This document shows positions 62,595 through 64,000 of a stretch of 64,000 nt of DNA, piece after piece. The DNA comes from Salinimicrobium xinjiangense DSM 19287 (lineage in GTDB: Bacteria; Bacteroidota; Bacteroidia; Flavobacteriales; Flavobacteriaceae): contig NZ_KE384054.1 in NCBI RefSeq assembly GCF_000423585.1, forward strand, positions 62,001-126,000, written 5' to 3'. Under the pieces are notes generated by a model. The model was not told the origin of the DNA and ran no database searches. It worked only from the letters and a program-made list of their open reading frames with translations. Every line of letters starts with the position of its first letter. Positions within the stretch are counted from its first letter, which is position 1. The translations under genes and the position numbers were made by a program.

Positions 62595-64000
62595 ATGAGA
62601 AAATTTTCTTTTGCGAGAGGGTTACTTCCTGCGCTTTTATTTTTCACAGCTTCGGCAGTGGGTCAAACTCTTTCAGGAAAAGTAATAGCTGAAGATTCCG
62701 GGGAGCCATTGACAGGGGTATTGGTCCAAATTTCCGGAACATCCCTAGAGCAGCTTTCAGACGGGGAAGGGAATTTTGTTTTTTCTGAAGGTCTTCCGCA
62801 AAGTGCCGTTATAGTATCACTATCCAAAAATGCCTTTTTTGACAAGCATTTTCGGGTCAACATTTCTTCTGAAGATATTGATCTTGGATTAATATTCCTT
62901 GAGCCCAATCTGCCGGAATTACAACAGCAAACCGCAATTATCTCCCTGGCAGATCATGAACTCGATGAGGAAGAAGGAAGTTATTCCAGTATCTCAGGTC
63001 TTCTTCAAGCCTCTAAGGATGTGTTTTTAAATGCTGCAGCATTCGATTTTAGTTCCACTTTTTTCAGACCCAGAGGCTACGACAGTGAATTGGGGAAAGT
63101 GCTCATCAACGGAGTGGAAATGAACAAATTCTTTAACGGTAGACCCGTGTGGAGCAACTGGGGTGGATTGAATGATGTGCAGCGTAACCAGGTGTTTTCT
63201 ATGGGTTCTTCACCTTCAGAAGTCTCTTTTGGAGGTCCGGCCGGTACCACGAATATTATTATGAGAGCAGCTCAATATGCCAATGGCGGGAAATTTTCGT
63301 ACGCAGTAGCAAATCGCAGCTATTCGGGCAGAGCAATGGCCAGCTATCACAGCGGAATCCTGGCTTCAGGCTGGGCATACTCAGTTTCAGCAGCAAAAAG
63401 GTTTGCCGAAGAGAGTTATATGGAAGGAAGTACCTATGATGCAAATTCTTTCTTTACATCTGTAGAGAAAAAATTTAATGACTCCCATAGCCTCAACTTC
63501 ACCGCCTTTTACACACCCAATATTCGGGGTAAGAATTCACCAAATACTCAGGAAGTATATGAACTCAGGGGAGAGCGGTATAATTCGTACTGGGGTTTTC
63601 AGGATGGGAAGATCAGGAATTCGCGCTTAAAAGAAGTCGCTGAACCTGTTCTAATGGTAAACCATTACTGGAAGGCAAATGAGAAATTAGAGATCAACTC
63701 GAATTTTGCCTACCAGTTTGGTAAAACCGGCAACAGCAGGATTGATTATGGAGGGAGCAGAAATTACACAGACGCATATGGAGCTGAGATCCTGTTGGGA
63801 GGAGGAAGTAACCCTGATCCTGCATATTATCAGAAACTCCCATCCTATTTTCTGAGGTTTGAAAACAGACCCGACTACCAGTCCGCTTACCTGGCCGAGC
63901 GGGATTTCGTTAAGAATGGACAGCTCAATTGGGAGAATCTATATACTGCTAATCAAACGGCTGCCGCTTCTGGGGGCAATGCTATTTATGCGCTTTACGA
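62595..64000 (+). CDS. TonB-dependent receptor, 5' part (runs off the window)
   Basis: The frame is open from ATG 62595 to the window end (468 codons), so the gene is truncated only by the window. Signal peptide MRKFSFARGLLPALLFFTASA is followed by a carboxypeptidase-regulatory-like domain (VIAEDSGEPLTGVLVQISGTS). The plug region contains FRPRGYDSELGKVLINGVE, VWSNWGGLNDVQ and FGGPAGTTNIIMRA, and then the start of the barrel follows. It resembles the receptor at 54910 (the V-x-WSNW-x-GL element is shared). It is divergent from the EEP enzyme, which suggests a nucleic-acid-scavenging link. Confidence 0.9.
   Translation, partial: MRKFSFARGLLPALLFFTASAVGQTLSGKVIAEDSGEPLTGVLVQISGTSLEQLSDGEGNFVFSEGLPQSAVIVSLSKNAFFDKHFRVNISSEDIDLGLIFLEPNLPELQQQTAIISLADHELDEEEGSYSSISGLLQASKDVFLNAAAFDFSSTFFRPRGYDSELGKVLINGVEMNKFFNGRPVWSNWGGLNDVQRNQVFSMGSSPSEVSFGGPAGTTNIIMRAAQYANGGKFSYAVANRSYSGRAMASYHSGILASGWAYSVSAAKRFAEESYMEGSTYDANSFFTSVEKKFNDSHSLNFTAFYTPNIRGKNSPNTQEVYELRGERYNSYWGFQDGKIRNSRLKEVAEPVLMVNHYWKANEKLEINSNFAYQFGKTGNSRIDYGGSRNYTDAYGAEILLGGGSNPDPAYYQKLPSYFLRFENRPDYQSAYLAERDFVKNGQLNWENLYTANQTAAASGGNAIYALY

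Overview
This window is a chromosomal segment of a member of the Bacteroidota, most likely a marine-type Flavobacteriaceae (Gramella/Salegentibacter-like). The genus cannot be fixed from the sequence alone. The evidence is the complete moxR-bat operon, ileS followed by a TraR/DksA gene and lspA, several TonB-dependent receptors with carboxypeptidase-regulatory N-termini, lipoproteins with acidic residues after the lipobox cysteine, and recurrent Bacteroidota-type -7 boxes (TAnnTTTG) ahead of genes. The DNA is moderately AT-rich and densely coding. I see no rRNA, tRNA, CRISPR array, prophage or intact insertion sequence.

Layout. 1-495 is the end of a DUF4382 protein. 644-9695 is the moxR-DUF58-batA/B/C/D/E operon (cell-envelope, aerotolerance-type). 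9720-16366 is housekeeping: carbonic anhydrase, cvpA, pheS with two small co-transcribed genes, gpsA, nadD, gmk, yicC. 16601-25952 is accessory: a VTT membrane protein, a two-component system flanked by PepSY-like secreted proteins, DUF1206, a YheT-type hydrolase, a thioesterase, an EamA exporter, an ArsC-like protein and a DUF3298 lipoprotein. 26046-38178 holds metB-type and gdhA amino-acid enzymes, recO, a heme-receptor-like TonB receptor, ileS, traR/dksA-like and lspA. 38175-42942 (minus strand) holds a PAS kinase/response-regulator pair, a formyl-THF cyclo-ligase, and a RimK ligase / RimB-like aspartic protease / AstE-AspA carboxypeptidase set. 43302-54724 holds uvrC, a patatin-BamA fusion, homogentisate and 4-hydroxyphenylpyruvate dioxygenases, a TDO-family protein, an M23 peptidase and pgi.

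54910-64000 looks like one nutrient-scavenging locus. It has two related TonB-dependent receptors, a surface lipoprotein built of repeated units of unknown fold, a surface endonuclease-I-type DNase carrying three Ig-like domains, a small polytopic membrane protein and a secreted endonuclease/exonuclease/phosphatase enzyme. I infer uptake of extracellular nucleic acid or its phosphate/nucleosides. This is the best candidate here for an under-described system.

Smaller observations outside the gene list are: (i) two intergenic candidate small RNAs that share a TTTTRGTTGGTTA-like element just before an intrinsic terminator; (ii) divergent promoters whose -7 boxes sit 4-5 nt from the start codons, implying leaderless mRNAs; (iii) an AAAACGTTT palindrome upstream of gdhA, hmgA and the receptor at 54910; (iv) a 55-residue membrane peptide gene tucked between pheS and its neighbour. 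Functions are assigned from motifs read by eye, with no database search.
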